NCBI GenBank assembly: GCA_001939145.1
Contig: LSRX01000066.1
Location: 786,929 to 850,928 of the forward strand
DNA from: Symbiodinium microadriaticum
Taxonomy: Eukaryota; Sar; Dinophyceae; Suessiales; Symbiodiniaceae
Length of the DNA stretch: 64,000 bases
Direction of reading: 5' to 3'
A program made the translations under genes and the position numbers. The notes under the pieces are model-generated. The model was not told the DNA's origin. It did no database searches and saw nothing but the letters and a program-made list of their open reading frames with translations. Position 1 is the first letter of the stretch, and the number at the start of each line of letters is the position of its first letter. Below are positions 1 to 12,900 of the stretch, one piece after another.

Positions 1-2024
1 ACGTAGGCCCACGCAGCCTCCTCTTCTGTAACTATATGATCTGCAAAGCACCATCCGCAACTCCACATTTTACGGCCCCTGTGTCGGTATGAAGCGGGTT
101 CTGGTTGTTGTGCCATGCGCTGCTTCGGCCTATGTCCCATGCATGGTGTCCGCAACACTCCAACAAAGAGATTCGAAGTGCAACTGTCGTTGACACGGAC
201 TGGAGCGAAGGAGCTTAATTTTCGTTTCTACCCTTGTCCAAGAGGCATGCATGTGCCTACATTCCGAGTTCAGAGGTATATCTCCAACAAGCATTCCGCC
301 GCTCCATTGGCGTCTTCAGTAAGAGTTCGGGAGTTGGACGGTTCGGGAGCCTGATCGTGGGAAATCGCAAGAAGAAAGGTGGTTTGCGATGCCGGATCCA
401 TCGAATTCCTTCACGGTGATGGCGAGCGGGTCAAGATCCAGGCCGGTGAAGAGCTTCGGAAACGGTTTTCCAGGTAGCTGCCATTGACTAACATGTGTAC
501 TATCAGGAGAAGCATGGTCAAAAGTCACATTGTGTTGCAGCATAGCTGGGTTCTTCGGACATGTTGGTTCAATGTCAGCATCATGTGCTTGAAAGTTTGT
601 GCCTCGGGCGACTGCAGCTGTGCAATCACAGCTTCGGAACCAATGAAATATGAGATCCCAGCACAACTCGCTGGCTGAGAACATTCATCATACCCTCCGG
701 AACGCACCATGAACGTCTCTTACACCAGCCCTTCACAGCTGCTCGGGTTCTGATCTGTCTCGCACCTTCAACTGCGTTAAACCTGAAAACGAAGCACCCT
801 TAAAGTGAGTGCCGCAACCCTATGTGAAACTAAACGACTACCCCTGCGCTCTGCACCTTTATAAACTCCCGCAGCTTCCAAATCACACCATCCGAAGTTC
901 TAATCTCGAAGTTCCGCATTTTCTAAGCCTTAGTGCCGGTTGTTGACCTTCCCCTTGAACTTGTTGTTCATAGCTTGTAAAGCTTTGAAATGTTTCACTC
1001 CGGAATTGGCCCAGTTCCTGGTGTAGAGACTCAGCCACTTCTTGTCACGACCAGGCCGGTGAGGCCATCTTCTTGCCAAAGGGCTTGCGGGCACGTGCCC
1101 CAGGGCTGTCTTCAATGTTCATGTCCGGCTGTGGGGTTCGCGGAGACGGGCTGTGAATGGGGGCAATCGCAGATTATCCTCGCGCCTGACCGTCAAAAAT
1201 GATGTAAGTCTGTGCATGATGCTTGAGTCTTGCATTCCGCTTTGCAAGGCCACTCTCAGGCGGCTAAGCCATGCTCAGCATGGAGCTAGGTTGCGAGGTT
1301 TTGGATGTAAGCTTATCGCGCAGGCTTCTGGTTTCAGGATTTCTTTGGCGATGGTGCTGTCAAGCCGTCGCTGCACCATGTCCTGAGCCTTCAGTATGCT
1401 CGCGCTTCGCGTCCAGTTAAGACCTGAAACAACCAAGAGTTTCCTAGGAATGCCGGGCGAAGAGCTTTGCAGCTTCGGGCGTGAAATGCCGGAACGTCGA
1501 CCCCACCTATATAGAACCCCTAAAGACTCACTGCTCCGGAATCGAAGTAGTTTCTTCAACCTGAGCTTCAGACATGAAAACCCCAATGCCAGTCGACACC
1601 ACGAGGGCCCAACACCGCAGAAGGTAAAGTGGATTTGGCCGGAAGCTACCCGCTACACCGCCGCTTGTGCTGCAGAGTTTGTTGCCTTTTTCCTGCGCCC
1701 GCTCAGACACACAAGCCAAAGGAGTCGTAAAGTTCGGCTGCAAATAATGACTGTGCCTTTGTGCCTTTCTCCAGACTCGTCCGAAGACCCGGCCGAGAAG
1801 CCTCCAGTTTTTTCGCACTCTAAGAATTGGAGCAATTCTCCCCAAGTCTTCATAGTACGGGCTGGTGCGCAATGATGCTGACTATGTGTGTGTGTATGTA
1901 TGCATGCATGTATGCATGCATGTATGTATTCATGTATGTATGTACGTATTTAACATATGTATGTATGGGTGTATGTATGTATGTATGTATGTATGAATGT
2001 ATGTATTTTTTGTATGTGTGTAAC

Positions 2025-2055
<31 letters not shown>

Positions 2056-4694
2056 TGCATGTATGTATGTATGTATGTATGTATGTGTGTGTGTGTGTGT
2101 ATGTATGTGTGTGTGTGTATGTGTACGTATGTATGCATGCATGCGTGCATGCATGTATGGATGTATGGATGTATGTATACGTGTATTGAAGAACATATAG
2201 ATTAGCGTGATGACATTCTTGTACAAATATGAAGGAAGCAAACAGAAGTAATTAATTGTAAGGCTCTCTGTGGTGGTCACGGGGGGAGAGCACCGACCCC
2301 GAAGCAAGGTTCAGGGCCTATACAGACATGCCGCCCGAAGACCAAGCAGAAGCTCGGAGCAAACGAGCGGCCTAATTCCCCACCAAACCCTGCAACCCAT
2401 CAGACCGCCAGTATTTGCGTGAAAATCGCCGCGGAACCTTCGAAAACTCTCACGACCGAGGTGCTTTGCCTCCCGGCCTTCTCTCCTGAACTCTCCGGCC
2501 GTGAAGCAGAGGAATCTGCAACAGTTGCCAAGGACCTCGAAAAACATGGTTTAGGGTTTACAGGGTGTTGAGGCTGACATGTTGATGGTTTGGCTCCGGG
2601 AATCTACGGCTTAGGACCATGACTCTCTGCGAAGTGTTTAACGTTTTGGTGCTTGCGGCTCAGAGTCGAGGGCTTAGGTAAGATGGGCAACCGGCTTTAG
2701 GGTTCTTGCTCAATGCCAAAATCCCAAACCATGGAGGCCAGACAATGCAAGTCGCCAAAATCCGCGGGTTGAGTTCGCCTGCTTGAAGCAACTTGAAGCC
2801 ATCGGTGGAGGCTTTTCCGTTGGTACTTTCCCAGTATCCAACGGTTTGGGGGTCTATTGTACAGGACCCGTAAGAGATGGCTTTGTTCGTTTGCTGGACC
2901 AACTTCGGGTCAACAGTCCAGCCTGGGTCGAAACGTCGCTAAACCTTGGTTTGGGGTTTTAGGGCCAGTTTAGGGGATAGGGCTCAGGGACCTCCGAACG
3001 AAAATGTGTCGAAGCTTGTCTGCTCTCAAGAAGCTTGCTGGGTGGCAAAGCTCTGCCCGGCTTGCACCACCCAAGAGTGGGAAACAGGAGATTGCCGCTC
3101 CAAAATCCTGGGAACTCCAGGACTACAGGCAGAACCTACCAGCTCCAATCTGACATGCCCTGCTCCCAAGCAGCACCTTCTCACTCCAACAACACATTCC
3201 TAGGGCCCCTCGGGCCGCTCAGCTCTGTGAGCCCAGTCCTTGGGGGTTTTTTTCAGCGCGACAGTCAACGTAAGCGAAGCCGTCTCCCTCCGGTTATGGC
3301 TTGGCTTGCTGTGGCCGTATGGTGTGGACTGCTGACCTCCACCTCGGCGAGGTTTCTCTTCTGGGGTGACCTTGGCAAGATTGGATTCCCGTAGCTAGGC
3401 CGTAGGATGCCGGAGGAGGCTCGCGATTGAAATATGGGAGCTTACCAAACGGTCCCCGTTTCGGAGATCTTCTAGTCAGGACAGCCTCGATTCCAAAGAT
3501 ACATAGACTGGGCTGGCTCTGGCCAAGTCGGCTGACGGCTGCCAAACCATGTTTCTAGGTATTTAAGAAGTTTAGTATTCTTGGAGCTGGGAGCAGGAAT
3601 CGAAAACTTTGCTTTCTGCGTGTGTGAACGGGCACCTGTGGTAAGTGTTGGACAGGTGTCGGCGCATAGGTTCAGACGGGGGCACGGGGGCCATTGCCAG
3701 TCTCCTGTTAAAGATCACTTGCATGCTTCATGAGCAGATCAGCCCGAAGGTGCGATCTGTACAGGGATGTGGGTCACCTGCCAAAGACTGGGCCCTTGTC
3801 AAGGCATAGGGGCTGAAAGATGGCCATTGGGTGCCTTTACGCGTATGAAGACGGAGCCCACAGGCCTTAAGGCTTAACGCCCGAAGCCCCTAAAGCTCAA
3901 GAACTCTGCGGCCTCAGAGCATATAAAGGCCCTAAGCCCTGAAACGGCAAACCCGAAAGTTATTGACTTAAGCATCACACGCCATAAGACTCAACCCAAC
4001 CCCTTGAGCAGAAGAAACATGCAGAGCAACAGATATTGCGAATCGAAATACTGTTAGGTACCGAAACGAACACAGCGAATAGCATGTTTGAAGAAACTGC
4101 CCAAGGCCAGTGCCTGGAAATCACGGGATCCTGTGAGAATGCGACAACAGACTTCGTCATTGGCCTCGAGCACCTTACCCTATAAGGTTTTGAGGGTTTG
4201 TGCGGCTCTACAGGGCGTGGTTGGGCAAACAAAAAACGTTTTTTTTTAAGGGCTTTTGGGCGTAAGGGTGGGGTGAGGGTCGGTCTTGGCGATCTGAAGT
4301 GTTTCTGTTATACGGCATGGAGCTTAGACTCCATTTTTGGGGCTTAGGTGATGTAAGTTCCAAGGGCTTAGGACTTCTGGTTGATGGTTTAGTGTTTTTA
4401 TCCATTCCTGCTCTTGTCCTTGGCGCACTGCAAAGCCCAGGTATAACTGGGATGATCCGACAGATCTGATCACGGTCGCAGCTTGGGACGGTCTTCGCAA
4501 GTTGTCCGATGGTTTCTGTTTGAGACGAACTCCCCAAAGTTAAGAGACCTGGTAGAGCTTGGTGCAATGAGTGAGGCTTACGATTTCGGCCTTTTGGGTG
4601 TAAGTCGTAAGAAAGTCTTTTTCAAGCGCCTACCGGACTGCCTTAACCATAGGGTAACTACGGCAAGTGGGAGGTGGATCTCAACGCGTCCACC
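1..4694. other. Spacer, no gene resolved; repeats
   Basis: I could not join any exons into a gene in this 4.7 kb. It contains an ATGT array (1883-2185) and degenerate telomere-like AT/GC-rich tracts around 2550-2960 and 3840-3970. The minus-strand frame 316-480 has coding-like composition with many C/G third positions, but I found no partner exon or recognisable domain. A + strand frame from an ATG at 89 starts with a hydrophobic signal-like stretch and stops after about 35 codons. Exons of the gene starting at 4695 could lie upstream but none is evident. Confidence 0.5.
1883..2185. repeat. (ATGT)n microsatellite with GT runs
   Basis: About 300 bp of imperfect ATGT/GTAT tetranucleotide units, interrupted by short GT runs and ATGC variants. 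Long open frames on both strands here (Met/Cys/Val/Tyr on one strand, His/Thr/Tyr/Ile on the other) are by-products of the repeat and are not genes. Confidence 0.95.
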
Positions 4695-5829
4695 ATGACT
4701 CAGTGTCTGGCTGGACATCTATCGTCGGTAGGCGGCTCCTTCTGCCCCGATGACACACCGTCTCCCTTTGGCCAACTTCTGCTTTTTGGCATCCCGATCT
4801 TCTTTCTGGCATGCATGGTGGTCTTCTTCTGCAGTCGGAGATACCCCACACTGCAATTCTGGGTGATGCTCATCACCTTTTGGACTGCTGACCTCGGAGC
4901 AGGACTTGCAACGGGCATGTACGCGCAGATGTTCTACCCCACCGGGGCCACGAAGGACCGGATCTTCTTGCGTGAAAGTGTCCCGGCCTTCCTTCGATAG
5001 CAGTAGGGCAGGACACACTTATTTCAATTTTCAGGTTGCATTCCCACGAGATAGGACGCTGTTCTTCTTCTTGCTGGCCTTCTGACAACCTAGGCTTGGC
5101 GTCTTCGCCCTTTGTGGAGCAACTGGGAGTTGCCTTCATCTTTGAGCTCCTCACCTGGGACTGGCCGATGCAGTTGCTCAAGCTGCTGCTGAGTTTGTCT
5201 TGCTGGCCATGCAGGATCAAACGCATTGTTCAGGGTGGCGTGTTCTTAGTCGCGGCCTGTTGCCTGGGCTGTGGCTGTGCCTACATGGCGGTGGATGCAG
5301 CCTACAGGCACTCTGCCTGAATCTCCAGTTCAGTAAAAACATCGGCGACGAATCACAAGTGCCGCAAAGTAATCGTACTGTCCTACATGACTTCCCATCC
5401 TTTGATGCATGAACACGTCCCACCCAGATCACCACATCCCGTGAAAGTCTCCAAGTAGAAATTCTTAGCACCTGGCATGCAGACCCTTCTCTCGCAGTCA
5501 ATGTGGGTGCAATGTAAAAAGCAGTACAGCCGCGGTTAGAAGCTGCGTAATGTGGGGCATGCCACTCCAGACATAGACTCCCTCCAAGTTTTCCTGACCC
5601 CAGGCCAGCCTCCATCGTGGTTGTGGGGCATCATCCGCTGATCTTGGGCTTGGTGAACTTTGCCCTGGACCTGCCCTGGAAAATCCTGGAGCGGAGGGTC
5701 AAAGCCGTCGTTGAGGCACGCATTTGGCCAGATGCCGGCACCTACGAGCAACTTGGACCACACAATTTGAACTTCGGGTCTTTACCATTTCTCTTAGATG
5801 TTCAAGAAAGAACCAACACAGTGGCCTGA
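4695..5829 (+). CDS. Multi-pass membrane protein, unknown function (3 exons)
   Basis: Joining 4695-4969, 5035-5307 and 5604-5829 gives one frame of 258 codons ending in TGA, 257 residues. Both introns (4970-5034, 65 bp; 5308-5603, 296 bp) are GC-AG, both are phase 2, and both downstream exons start with G. These agreements make the model convincing. The ATG at 4695 has a good context (CCACC before it); the frame is open upstream to a GTG at 4674, so an earlier exon is possible. Five hydrophobic segments are visible near residues 26-46, 53-75, 122-147, 159-177 and 186-206, with a Cys-rich fourth segment. The C-terminal 50 residues are hydrophilic. I recognise no family. The role is unknown beyond being a probable integral membrane protein. 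The Kozak-like start and exon pattern match its neighbours. Confidence 0.65.
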
Positions 5830-5951
5830 ATGTCAGGTCCACCATCAGTTCCAGCATCACCAAAGCAAGCATGGCTCCCGCCACAAATCCCCTGCAATGA
5901 CCTTCTGCACTAGTATGTAACAAGTACGACCGCCAACAAGTGCGCAAAAAG

Positions 5952-5990
5952 GCACCACCACCACCACCACCACCACCACCACCACCACCC
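5952..5990. repeat. (CAC)n microsatellite
   Basis: Thirteen near-perfect CAC units followed by CAG/AGC-rich sequence. It reads as poly-Thr, poly-His or poly-Pro depending on frame; no evidence that it is translated. Confidence 0.95.
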
Positions 5991-6580
5991 ACGGCAGCAG
6001 CAGCAGGAATAGGAGTAGCAGTGGTAGTAGAACTAGCAGCAATGCGGCAGGAGTAGAGGCAGGAGGCTGCAGCACAAGCAGCAGAAGCAGCAGCAGTTGC
6101 AGTAGTCGTCGCCATCGTCGTGATGTCGGACTTGGATTCCGGCAGCGGATAGGCACCAATCCACCGAAGTCAATTAGCGTATGCTCTTGTGGTTCACAAC
6201 GAAGTCTGGCTCATAGACCTTCAACCGGATTGAAGTTCCAACTCTTGCGATTTGGCCAGTGGGTTCAAGTGCTGTGTTGTCTCGAGGGCAGAGATTTCCG
6301 TTTGCTGTATAAGGGTCGAGTTTGGTAAAGCTATCATCTCAAACTCTTATGTTGCACATACTGGGGCATGACACAGGCCATGTACGCCGATTGTTCGAGC
6401 AGGCAGCGACGGCTGTGCCATCAACTAGTGGAGCTAAACGTTGAATACATGCACGGTATTTGCCTTCCGAACCATCAAAACGACATCTTGCACGGACAAG
6501 CAACTTATGACGCTGCTCGCAGATGAATCTCCTCCGCTGAAAGGCAGCACTGCACTGCTTGCAAATGATCCCTCAACCCT

Positions 6581-6757
6581 ATGTTAAATTGGTTCCAAGC
6601 CGGGCTCAAGGAGTACGCTGGGCAACAGTCTCAAAAGCGCCGTCTCCCGAGGTTTCTGGATTACCAGTCGCATTGGTTGGTCGAGGAGTTGGCGGATCCA
6701 CTTCCGGAGCAGTTTGTTGCGGAGTGTCGATATGCAAGCTCACTTGTTTCGGTGTAA
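6581..6757 (+). CDS. Short coding-like ORF, unrecognised
   Basis: A 58-codon frame from ATG to TAA with a protein-like, strongly mixed composition (many Glu, Gln, Arg, Trp and Leu; segments such as HWLVEELADPLPEQFVAE). It lies below common ORF length cut-offs. The codon before the stop overlaps a GTGTAAG sequence that would make a plausible 5' splice site, so it may be an internal exon. I do not recognise the family and found no partner exon. It could be chance. Confidence 0.25.
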   Translation: MLNWFQAGLKEYAGQQSQKRRLPRFLDYQSHWLVEELADPLPEQFVAECRYASSLVSV

Positions 6758-7847
6758 GATTTCGGGCCGATTACTCCGTTGCAGCTTCTTGGCTTGATGC
6801 AAAAGAATGCAAATGACCCCCTTGCCAGATGCATAGCGCAAAGCGCGAAGAGACCACTCAAGCTCTGGTCAGATGTTTGTGCGAGTTCATGCATAAATTG
6901 TCAAGCTTGCCCCGGACGGGAACGGGCTTGATATTGCATTGACTGTTTTGCCTTGTGCGGGGCACAAAAGAGCACACTTGCTTTGGGTGCGTTTGTAACG
7001 CAATTGAAGCTTACAATATTTCGGCAGCAGTCACGACTGCTGCTTCGTAGGTAAAACTACTTGTTTCCCTTTCCCGTCAGGAGATAAACGATGCGATGCC
7101 CACTATCCAGAGAATTCTACGACTCAGGAATACCTAAGCAACCTTGCTTGTCTCAGTGCGAGTGTCAAAGCCCTTCTGCAAGCACGAACCGAACAGCCTG
7201 ACAGCCCGAGTTGCGAGATTCCGAAGCCACGCGTGAAATTTCAGGGGCTGCTCTACTCCTTTTGTCTCTTTTCCAAGTCTTACCTCGCAGCCTCGGCATA
7301 GAGAGGGGGAAATGATCTCAACTCATAGAAAATTGAAAAGGCTTGCTTCACTGGTCGGTTTCACTGCGAGATCCAGAGCAATTGAATCCAAAGCTCCCCA
7401 AATTCCTACAATCCTACGCCCCACAGCCCAGACCCTTTACTTGATCTGGCAGTTTGGTCGACCCTTCTGCAATCACGACCCCTAGATAAGGTCCCAGAAT
7501 TGATTTTTCGCGGCCGGAACACGTGCCAACAGAAGTCCTCAGGGTTCCAAAATATGTTATGCTATAATGAATGCACCCCAAAACTTATTCTAAGTACGCA
7601 AGCCCCTTCTAATATGCTATGACGTACCCCAAAACCTTGACTCTAATCATCTATTAGCCCCTGCGCTAACTTGGACTTGTTTGGGGAGGACAGCGCCTCT
7701 ATGAAGCGCCTCGAGGCTTTGCATGCCGACGCGTGAGCCGGGCCTGCCAAACAACGAGTTTAGCTTGGGCAGCTGAGTAAGTGCAGCGAAGATATGTAAG
7801 CACGAGCACATCGACACATGGGTGCACATACATCTGTATACATGCCT

Positions 7848-7925
7848 ATATGTATGTATGTAAGTATGAATGAATGTATGTATTTTTGTATGTAGGTATG
7901 TAGGTATGTAGGTATGTATATGCAC
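7848..7925. repeat. (ATGT)n/(GTAG) microsatellite
   Basis: About 80 bp of TGTA/GTAG tetranucleotide units in the 5.8-9.9 kb non-coding region. Confidence 0.9.
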
Positions 7926-8642
7926 ACACTCATGCATGTTTGCACGTGTATGTGTATCTACGTGTTTGCACCGGTGCAAACATAACACCAGCATTATGCG
8001 GCTGCATATGTATGTGCATTTTGTGTTTGGCTGCGTATTTTGCCTTGCATGCAGCTGTGTGTAAATGGAACCGTTTGCCTTTATTGAGCTTTATGTTTAT
8101 AGGCAGCATCATTGTTTTCACACAGGCGGTGGTACGTATTTCAAGAGTGTATGACGTGATGTGATGGGTGGCAGTATGATGGAAAATGGCGCACTCTCCG
8201 ACGATAACTTGCAGCATTCTGTTGTGCACGACACTGCATGTAAGTTTTGAGCCGCAGCTGCAGAGCTCAGCTCAGCAGTCGGCGTTTTTCGGTCTTCAGC
8301 GACGATTTTCTCGTTTTCAGCTGCTTGTGCATTAGCATGCTTCACGCTGCTTGGCGTTGCCATAAAACAAGTCCGAGGCACAGGGTGTGTATTTTGTGCT
8401 TAGGGCATGTGGGTTGTTAGAGTTCCGGAAGGCTGTCTGAGGCTGTGTGGGTAGGTTGTATTCGACGCAGGATCCTTTCGGAAAATTGGGAAGATCTCGC
8501 CAACTAGACAAGATCAGCGCTACGAGGCCCTGAAGCCGAGACAGAAACCTAATTCGGCATAGCGAGTGTGTTGACTGCAACTAGGTTTCGCTATGCGGCA
8601 TGCTACCGTGTAGCATGGTTGTTTTAGCCACCATCGTCCCAG

Positions 8643-8669
8643 GTTTCGGTGGCAACGGCCGTTCAGCAG
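8643..8669 (+). CDS. GH18-like micro-exon (SxGG-type motif)
   Basis: A 27-nt stretch bounded by CCCAG upstream and G|GC downstream. In phase 1 it encodes FGGNGRSAG, with the preceding codon completing as xGT (Cys if the previous exon ends in T). FGGNGRS fits the beta-3 SxGG region of glycoside hydrolase family 18, which precedes the catalytic DxxDxxxE strand. The rest of a GH18 gene lies at 23.6-25.7 kb on the same strand, with the nitrile hydratase gene between them. I did not find the exons that should directly precede or follow this one. It may be an exon of that gene with a very large intron, or a remnant of a separate copy. The motif is seen; the family assignment is inference. Confidence 0.45.
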
Positions 8670-9922
8670 GCCTGCTCCACGTAGTTGAAGGAGCTTACAA
8701 GCAGGTGTGGGGCGTCGGCTTTCGGCGCACACGATGCAGGGTTTAGAGTTTCGGGTTCTGGGTATGTGGCAGGGGTAGAGTTTAAAGCATGTGGCGGTGG
8801 CTCAATCAGGTGACATTTGCGGAAGAGTTTGCAAGTGATTCGGTGCCTGCATCCGCAGCAAATTCAACCACCTGCCATCAGCATTTTGTCCCGCGACGGA
8901 ACCGGAGTTTTTAACCCGAAAGTCTTCGGATAGTAAGGGGCATCGAAGCATGCAAGGCAGCACCACATCAGATTTGGGGACAACTTTGATAAGTTCCAGC
9001 ACAGCATGGCCCAGATATCCTGCGTAGCGTGCAGACTCTGTCCCGCGCCAGGCTTTTCGCCCATGGTTCGGAGCAAGAAGGGCCGGACGCGTTTCGTCCA
9101 GGACGCAAGAACAGAGTAGGTTTGGGTCGGCTGTGGTTTTTTGATTCCGGGTTTTCCGCCGACTTAGTCTTGAAGGTTCCCCCCCAGAGTACCTGCGAGG
9201 CACTTCTGTTGACATGACGGTCAGCCTTGCGAAGCTTCAAGAAGGAAATGGCTCTTTGATGCTCAGTTTTCCGTGGAGCAGCATAGGACCAGCACTGGCA
9301 ATATGCAGATTATGCAAGTACGGCTCCATATGACAGTATAGTTACGTTACGCATAGTTTGTGTCCAGCAGACGAAGGTGACAAGGATAAGACCCGGGTCT
9401 CCTGATTGGATTGTGATGCGTGCGAGATTTAAACAACCTGTCGGTTCGGTTTGCATTTGCTTGCGTTTGACGCTTGTTTCTGAAAGCAAGACGCGTACGT
9501 CCGTGTGCCTGCTCCTCCCAGCCAAAGTCCGAGGAGCATACATGCTCCTCGCAGACAGGAAATTCACAGTGCCCTTGTCCGTTGCAGCTGACTTTGACCG
9601 GAATCGACGACACAAACATGTGCTACGTTTTGGGAGCTGCAAGTTGAGACTGGATGACAGATTCGAATATCAAGTCGTTGCTTTTAGGGTCCTTACGGCT
9701 AGGGTTCTATTGTTCTGATTGTGAGTATCCTGAAACATGGCTCTTGTTTCCAGGTTCACATTTACACCGTGTCACAAAGTATGGTGGAGTTACGGAGGAT
9801 GGAGATAAACACCGCCAGTAGAATTTTTAGCCGTATGCCTATGCCGTGTGGTTATGCGTTTTCTGTATGAAGCCCCAAAAGACGTGACCAGAAACTTGAT
9901 GTGATTGGAGTTGTGCAGCACC

Positions 9923-12900
9923 ATGTCCGCACCGATCGGCCATCATGACATGGGCACTCTCCCTGCCATCGCCGCCTCAGCGACGCTGCCACAGAAGGGG
10001 GACAGGATCCATGCGTATTGGGAACGCGCCGCCCTCAACTCTGTTGCTTGCCGATTCCTGAATGGTGTTCATGCTCATCCTTTCATGCCTTCGCGATCTC
10101 GACAAGCTGTAAGAATTGGCTCACTTCCCCTGGGGGATCGGCGCTCAGGTGCCAAACTACTCGTCGTCGTAGTCGTATTGGACTCGTACTGGTAGTCTTA
10201 GTAGTCGTGGTCGTGGTACTGTAGCAATAATAGTAGGAGTAGTCATATGAGGAATAAGGAGTGGTAGTAGCAGTACGCACGAGAATGCGCTTTCAGCCTG
10301 CCTGTGTCGCAGAGCGAATCAGGTCAAATTCATGCGACGGTCATGCTGCTGGTCGCCAAAGGGCACATGAAGGTTGACGAGGCCTCCCCCTCTCGGTCTT
10401 TGCCGGCACACGTTGTCGGTTTAGACTTTGAGACCTAGTGTTTGAGGAGACTCAGCAGCTCGAGCAACTTAAGCTTAGTTGTTCAACGCATGCCTGGGGC
10501 AGGGGCTGTAGGGCTGTAGGGCCGTGGCGGCAGGAGCACCCCTTGCTGATGCAGCTACAACTTAAAAGTTGCAACCCCGACGGCACAATGCGAAGTGGGA
10601 TGAGACACTCTCCAAGGTCAGCAGTCTGACAGACTCGTCCCTCTAAGACTCGAGAGAATCTCTCGAACACGCGAATTGAGACCTCGCCGGGCTAGTCCGA
10701 CTTGCGAGAGCGTAAAGGTTCGAGAGATGTTACCACCGCTCAATGAGCCACGATGACCTGTGCTCGAGACACGGCTTGGGCCAGGTGCGCCGCGGCACGG
10801 AGTACTTGGATTCTGGGCAGGTTCAATGGGTACCGGGGTTCCTTGTGGGCTTCCATGCTGCTGAGTTTTGCCGATTCTGTGCGTGCGGTTCTAACTGCAG
10901 GCCGGCCGGCAGAATGCTTGTGGTTCTTAGCAAAGTCTTAGCAGTCTTGACATTTACCAACCAGTAAATCGAGGAGCCTCCATGTGCAGCACGGTAGTGG
11001 GAAGGAAACCTTGCGCGAGATGCGTTCCTAAATCACTCGAGATCATGCCCAAGCTGAGGAGCCTGAGGTCTACAAGAACGGGTCATACTACGAAAAGTGG
11101 CCGGGCTAGCAAGAGCTGTAGGCTAATACGTTCACAAAGCATCCTCAGACGAGTGCACATGTCCCGAGCTATGCACGTGTTATGAGATCTTCAACCACAA
11201 GCTCTGCCGAGCCAAGTATGCGCAGGAGTTTGGGGACTCTCTAGGTACAAGCGTATGGCGCCAGGTTATGCCAGCATAAACCGCGAACGCATCCACACCA
11301 GGGACCAGGGCCACTTCCTAGCGACCGGTAGTCGGCGACCACACGGAAGAGACCGAAAGGCCACTATCGTGGGCTGACAGGATTTTGGGCACTTCAGGCA
11401 CCGCCCGGATGCTCGACTGGCTTAGTAGCGCGGCCTTGCCAGGGTTATAGACGCTTCGAGCGTTTCGAACGGCAGCATGGCGCCAAAGCTTTTGACTTTG
11501 CATTGATTTCGGCCTCCTCGGTTGACCGGGACAAAACCTGCACCGCGCCACCGTGTCGCCAGGTTCTCCGACCAGGGTCGCGGCATCACCAATTTAGTCT
11601 TTGTTCTTGAAGTGTAACAATGCCATAATGCGGCACGCTGTGCATATGCCAGTGCGCACCGCAGTACGTGTGTCAGCACAGCTCAGTCAAAAATGCTCAA
11701 CCAGATGAAACAGTCGGTAAGCCCAAGCCGAAGGTGGGCCATTGCTGTGGCCAATGCCATGCTGGAGCATCAAGTGCTCAGCAACCAGGAGCGACCTCCG
11801 ATTTCCAAGTACTTTAAGGCTTTAAGTTTTAGTGACTTGGTGTCTCAAAAACAGGTGATGCAGGAGTGTTGAGCCATCCTGAGCCACAAACCTTTTTCCA
11901 GGCAGCCCCCAACCTGCAAGCCCTGTGACTGTGTATGCCATCAGCAGCACCAGCGATGTTCGCATGCGAGAGAGGGCCATGGGAGCTTTCTAAAATCACA
12001 GTGGCCCTTGTTGCTTTTTTTTGCGGTGCAACTACAGCGGTTTTTAACTGGTCGCCAGGCATCCCCCGAAATCGAGAACCCTAAGTCCTAAGCCCTGCGG
12101 GTTGGTTTTAGTGTTTACTTGTGTTGCGAGAGAGCTGCAGTTGCCTTCCTGCTAGTCCACCGGCTTTGGCCTGTGTGTAGTCTCACTTTGTCCTGCTCAT
12201 TGGCCTGTCGGTTTAGGCTGTTGGGGCCATTTAATGCTTGGGCAGCGTCTGTGTTTGGGAACCTCAGGCCGGTGAGCTTGGTTGCCCTGTAAACTCGTAG
12301 TCACTGCCTTGCGGGACGTCCCATTCTGGTTTTCGCTTTGAGGTAAGGGGCTTAGACTTGGTCTTGCTGACTTGGGTTTTTCTGCCGGTGGGATGCTCAG
12401 TCCTGTTTCATGCCAACTTCGCACCATGAACCTCGCCTGGCATGTCCACTGAGCGTAAGTCCCTCTGTCAGCTGAGCGGGTGGGCAAAAAAGGCTTTAAA
12501 CCAAACCCCACAACCCTAAGTCCAAAGCCTTAGACCCAAGCCTGTAACCCTGAACCCGATAAGCATAAGTCCTAAGCCCTGCAAGTACGAAAAATTACGA
12601 AACTCTGAGGAGCTTTTTGAGGCACTTGGGCCCGACCACGAGGATCCGGTGCAGCGGCACCTCATCTTTTTTTTTGGCGGAGCTGACGGTGTTTGTTGAA
12701 GGCTTACAGGGGGTTCAGGGTGTAGGATTTAGGACTTCATGGGTCGAAGTTGGGATCTCGTGCATGGGAGGGATGCACAAGTAGGTTTTGTTGAGCATGC
12801 CCAGGGCTTTGTAGGGATTAAAGCGAGATCTGCATGCACTTTTGAATCAGACGGTAACTCGTAGTTACTACTGCAGCCTGAACCCTAAACTGATAGTTCA

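Larger units (their letters stand above)
5830..9922. other. Intergenic or intronic region, few coding traces
   Basis: Between the membrane-protein gene and the nitrile hydratase. It holds a (CAC)n tract (5952-5990), an AGC/GTAG-rich stretch to about 6110, a Met-less open frame running from about 5920 to 6331 through that repeat, the 58-codon ORF at 6581, an ATGT block (7848-7925) and the GH18-like micro-exon at 8643. I see nothing else that can be defended as coding. Confidence 0.4.

Noticed and set aside
11160..11560. Coding-looking pieces between NHase exons 4 and 5
   Set aside because: They looked protein-like by composition, but exon 4 (ending 11099) and exon 5 (starting 11734) join in phase and match the beta subunit directly, so these lie in an intron.
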